From: CAZAKO01 sp964546145
GTDB lineage: Bacteria; Fidelibacterota; UBA2242
Assembly (NCBI GenBank): GCA_964546145.1
Contig: CAZJIU010000080.1
Location: 1 to 9,929 of the forward strand
Length of the DNA stretch: 9,929 nucleotides
Direction of reading: 5' to 3'
The notes below the pieces were generated by a model. It was not told the origin of the DNA and ran no database searches. It saw nothing but the letters and a program-made list of their open reading frames with translations. Shown here piece after piece: positions 8,801 through 9,929 of this stretch. Numbering within the stretch: position 1 is the stretch's first letter; every line of letters begins with the position of its first letter. The translations under genes were made by a program, and so were the position numbers.

Positions 8801-9561
8801 TAGGAGCTGAAATCATCCTGCCAGAGTTTGACATTTCGTCGGGCGGTAAAATAACCGCTCTCTTCGAACCTTTTGATAATCTCGCCCTTGATGCGGAAAG
8901 TTTCTTTGCCGGTTGAATCCTTTTTAACAATGAATGGATGGCGGGTGGCTTCGATGTCCCCCGTTTCATTGAAGTATACCAGGCTGTCGCCAAACAGTGA
9001 GATAAACCGTTTGCGGTCATGAATTACTGCCCGGCTGAGCGCCACGGCTTTTTTTGTCTCGGAATAGTAGGTAATTGAATCAGCATTGACATCTCGATTT
9101 TCATCCCACAGATAAACCTTCCCGTAAGCCTCGGAAATATCCCGATCAACAAAATGGGTTAATTTCGCCGAGGTTAAAGTTACCTCCCCATCCGTAAAAC
9201 GGGTTCGACCGTGGGCAATAATAATATCCCGGTCAGCAAAATAGGTCAGTGTATCAGCCTGTAAAATCTGATTCTTTTTGGTCACCTGCACATTCCGATA
9301 GAAATCCGCCTGTTCCTGTTTTTCAAACCAGTAGGCTAATTCACAGGTCAAATCCACTTCGCCTTTGCGGAAATGGACATTGCCGGTAAGCTTCTTGAAG
9401 TTCAGTCCCTCACGGGAAACCTGCTCCAGGCGATCCGCTCCAATCAGGCGTAATCTCTCCTTAGATTGTGCCGGAGCCGTGAGCACAAATTGACCAAAAA
9501 CCAGAATAGAAGACAAAAAGCGGATTGACAACAAATTAATTCTATTCGGTAGAGATTTCAT
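5845..9561 (-). CDS. lptD: LPS-assembly outer-membrane protein LptD with fused N-terminal OstA-like region
   Basis: Outer-membrane translocon that inserts LPS into the outer leaflet, the last step of the Lpt pathway. The protein has 1238 residues; Escherichia coli LptD has about 780. Residues 1-33 form a Sec signal peptide (cleavage near APAQS). About 40-410 is an OstA/LptA-like beta-jellyroll region of repeated units resembling AD-x-h-x-YF...GxVxh, roughly 29-30 residues apart. About 420-540 starts again like the N-terminal domain of Bacteroidetes LptD (SAERIDYYLEDK, then IKSGDMELKAGKI). The LptD core follows: YTTCDLEEPHYYF (539-551), IARPIVLYIHDIPLLALPFG (565-584), and a beta-barrel to the end with RHVVSPQIGLSYRPDF (921-936). 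The C-terminal residue is Phe, as usual for BAM-inserted barrels. There are four cysteines: 73, 255, 542 and 1192. An acidic, probably flexible loop lies at about 1090-1122. The ATG at 9561 has no Shine-Dalgarno; AT-rich DNA lies upstream. No lptE or other lpt genes are in the window. Confidence 0.93.
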   Translation of the reverse strand: MKSLPNRINLLSIRFLSSILVFGQFVLTAPAQSKERLRLIGADRLEQVSREGLNFKKLTGNVHFRKGEVDLTCELAYWFEKQEQADFYRNVQVTKKNQILQADTLTYFADRDIIIAHGRTRFTDGEVTLTSAKLTHFVDRDISEAYGKVYLWDENRDVNADSITYYSETKKAVALSRAVIHDRKRFISLFGDSLVYFNETGDIEATRHPFIVKKDSTGKETFRIKGEIIKRFEESGYFTARRNVKLWQDDFSSYCDVVDYYDSLEVATMSGKPIVYRESQKLVGEQMKMQLQDEELQSLFIYDNAVASSHSKAYLPYNKSDSAAVAERDSVQTYDELTGKLMEIYFQGGQTDSIRVSGMATSYYNVTEDSIIQGVNVASGDTVIMKFLGKRLNRITVIGGTEGKFIPDETNTSTDTTVLYSAERIDYYLEDKITNLYQKSEIKSGDMELKAGKISVKWDENLLYAYPLGSPPYDSTEGNKPTLYQHGREPFSGAEMIYNMKTQKGRIVEGRTKEQDGYYTGENIAKVTKTDFYVTNGVYTTCDLEEPHYYFRSRRMKLIQKDKIIARPIVLYIHDIPLLALPFGIFPNKGGRRHSGWIMPTYGESGTAGGYIRGLGYFWAPNDYYDIRLTTNFYDKRGTIFQYRTRYNKRYVFSGSISGSYTNEFLTDFQKRQWTLNINHSHKLSPTMQLRANGSFVSSDDLYQKLGISQNTRLNQQLISNATLSKTWPDKPYSMSMTFNQTVNLQAKTLIATDPTQVGQKISYIKRSLPNISFNRGTKPLIPARAGVSASKTRWYNNIYFGISSQYLNNQDIYYQGNDSLLWERQDQTKNAVIHNISLNSSQKVFSYITLNQNMSIQEGWIFDYLQPRYSGEQFVIDNNKIVTQSVSGFKARHTGSMSLNAQTKIYGMFPARIGALRAIRHVVSPQIGLSYRPDFSQKILGWDPGYIQTWEDSTGKIWKHDYFSNTLLGSTPAGESRAMTLRLNNLFQAKTKVGDQENKVDFLNLDFGTSYNFAADSLRWAPISTSIRTQLSKKLVLNISASYDLYKYRNGRVNEWNEQKYGIPIPRLTSVSATTGFSLSGRRFGVQMPGEATADTSDVEDEILGTVDTEEDIGESPPVPTAGAELWSGSMSFRYNYNRPNPAVKSESFFMSTSLKLNLSSKWAISWQGSFDLLAKKINSQSFTITRDLHCWQLTFNWTPSKYSYAQQYNLTINVKSPTLRDLKYEEKGGRRSTYGF

Positions 9562-9721
9562 GGGTAATTACAAATTATTCACCATATAATATATAAATTT
9601 CTTTTCTATCTTCTAAAATCTCTATGAAGTTCTGGCAATTTGATGCTTACATTCTGTTTGTTTTTATTCCACTTTCCGCTAAATTTGACTAAACATGATG
9701 AGATTAATTCCAGGAGTTGCC
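9562..9721. promoter_or_regulatory. Divergent intergenic region between lptD and the TPR gene
   Basis: This 160-bp, strongly AT-rich spacer separates two genes transcribed away from each other, so it should hold both promoters. A TATAAT hexamer is on the plus strand at 9585-9590 and TATATT-like hexamers overlap it on the minus strand. No well-spaced -35 match accompanies either, and a TTGACT at 9685-9690 has no partner -10. Exact promoters therefore cannot be assigned. No inverted-repeat operator was noticed. Confidence 0.4.
9712..9716 (+). promoter_or_regulatory. Ribosome-binding site of the TPR gene
   Basis: AGGAG, five bases before the ATG at 9722. It is the strongest Shine-Dalgarno in the window and fixes the start of the plus-strand gene. 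Confidence 0.8.
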
Positions 9722-9929
9722 ATGAAAAAGATCGCTATTATTTTTGGAATTTTTGGCATTCTGTGCCTCGTTTCTCATTGTTCCGAAAACTACCAGAGTC
9801 ATTATGACCTGGCAAAGTGGTATTCCGACAAGGGATTAACCAACGAAGCCATCCTGGAGTTCAAAGCTGCCACCCAGGTTGAGCCAAAACGTTACGAAGG
9901 TCATTACAACCTGGCAATTGCCTATACTA
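9722..9929 (+). CDS. Probable envelope-anchored TPR protein, 3' end beyond window
   Basis: Only 69 residues are visible. MKK plus a hydrophobic stretch (4-18) form a signal sequence ending in LVSHC, with Cys at residue 20 followed by SENYQ. This looks like a lipoprotein signal, although His just before the Cys is unusual for signal peptidase II, so simple Sec export or an N-terminal anchor remain possible. From about residue 28 a tetratricopeptide pattern begins: YDLAKWYSDKGLTNEAILEF, then KAATQVEP, then the start of a second repeat, YNLAIAYT. TPR units form helical scaffolds that bind other proteins. In this position they suggest an outer-membrane or periplasmic assembly role, but the partner is unknown. 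The gene is divergent from lptD and has a strong AGGAG ribosome-binding site. Confidence 0.8.
   Translation, partial: MKKIAIIFGIFGILCLVSHCSENYQSHYDLAKWYSDKGLTNEAILEFKAATQVEPKRYEGHYNLAIAYT

Noticed and set aside
9585..9590. A perfect TATAAT on the plus strand as the -10 box of the TPR gene.
   Set aside because: No -35-like hexamer is found at 16-18 bases upstream, and the spacer is so AT-rich that such a hexamer is expected by chance, so it is not called as a promoter.

Overview
The window comes from a Gram-negative bacterium. It carries an LptD-type outer-membrane lipopolysaccharide (LPS) assembly protein with a signal peptide and two lipoprotein candidates. The LptD is of the Bacteroidetes/FCB-superphylum style: a long OstA-like periplasmic part, a TTCD...PHYYF segment, and a barrel ending in an aromatic residue. 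The combination with a GH57 enzyme carrying the DUF1925/DUF1926 C-terminal parts suggests an uncultivated FCB-type lineage, but the phylum cannot be fixed by eye. A run of exactly 100 N (2797-2896) shows this is a scaffolded draft or metagenome assembly. I see no RNA genes, insertion sequences, CRISPR arrays or phage genes.

Layout. Five genes lie on the minus strand and are read from right to left. They are a large lptD fused to an OstA-like region (9561-5845), a seven-TM PAS sensor histidine kinase (5726-3963), a lipoprotein trypsin-like serine protease (3913 into the gap), glyceraldehyde-3-phosphate dehydrogenase (from the gap to 1807), and a GH57 alpha-glucan enzyme starting at a TTG codon (1787, running off the left edge). 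On the right, one divergent plus-strand gene begins at 9722. It encodes a probable envelope-anchored TPR protein and runs off the window. The 160-bp AT-rich space between lptD and the TPR gene is the only obvious place for divergent promoters.

How the genes may work together. lptD, the kinase and the protease are all envelope functions and share a direction, with spacers of 118 and 49 bp. A shared envelope-maintenance or stress role is possible, but this is inference. No response regulator is visible for the kinase. gap and the GH57 gene are 19 bp apart, with the GH57 ribosome-binding site inside that spacer, so they probably form a transcriptional pair joining storage-glucan turnover to lower glycolysis. 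The assembly gap separates the envelope group from the carbon-metabolism pair, so continuity across it is unproven.

Most of the window is recognisable housekeeping and envelope biology. I found no convincing undescribed multi-gene system. The most notable items are the OstA-like/LptD fusion with its roughly 29-residue repeat, the orphan sensor kinase next to a lipoprotein protease, and an 11-bp perfect inverted repeat downstream of lptD.
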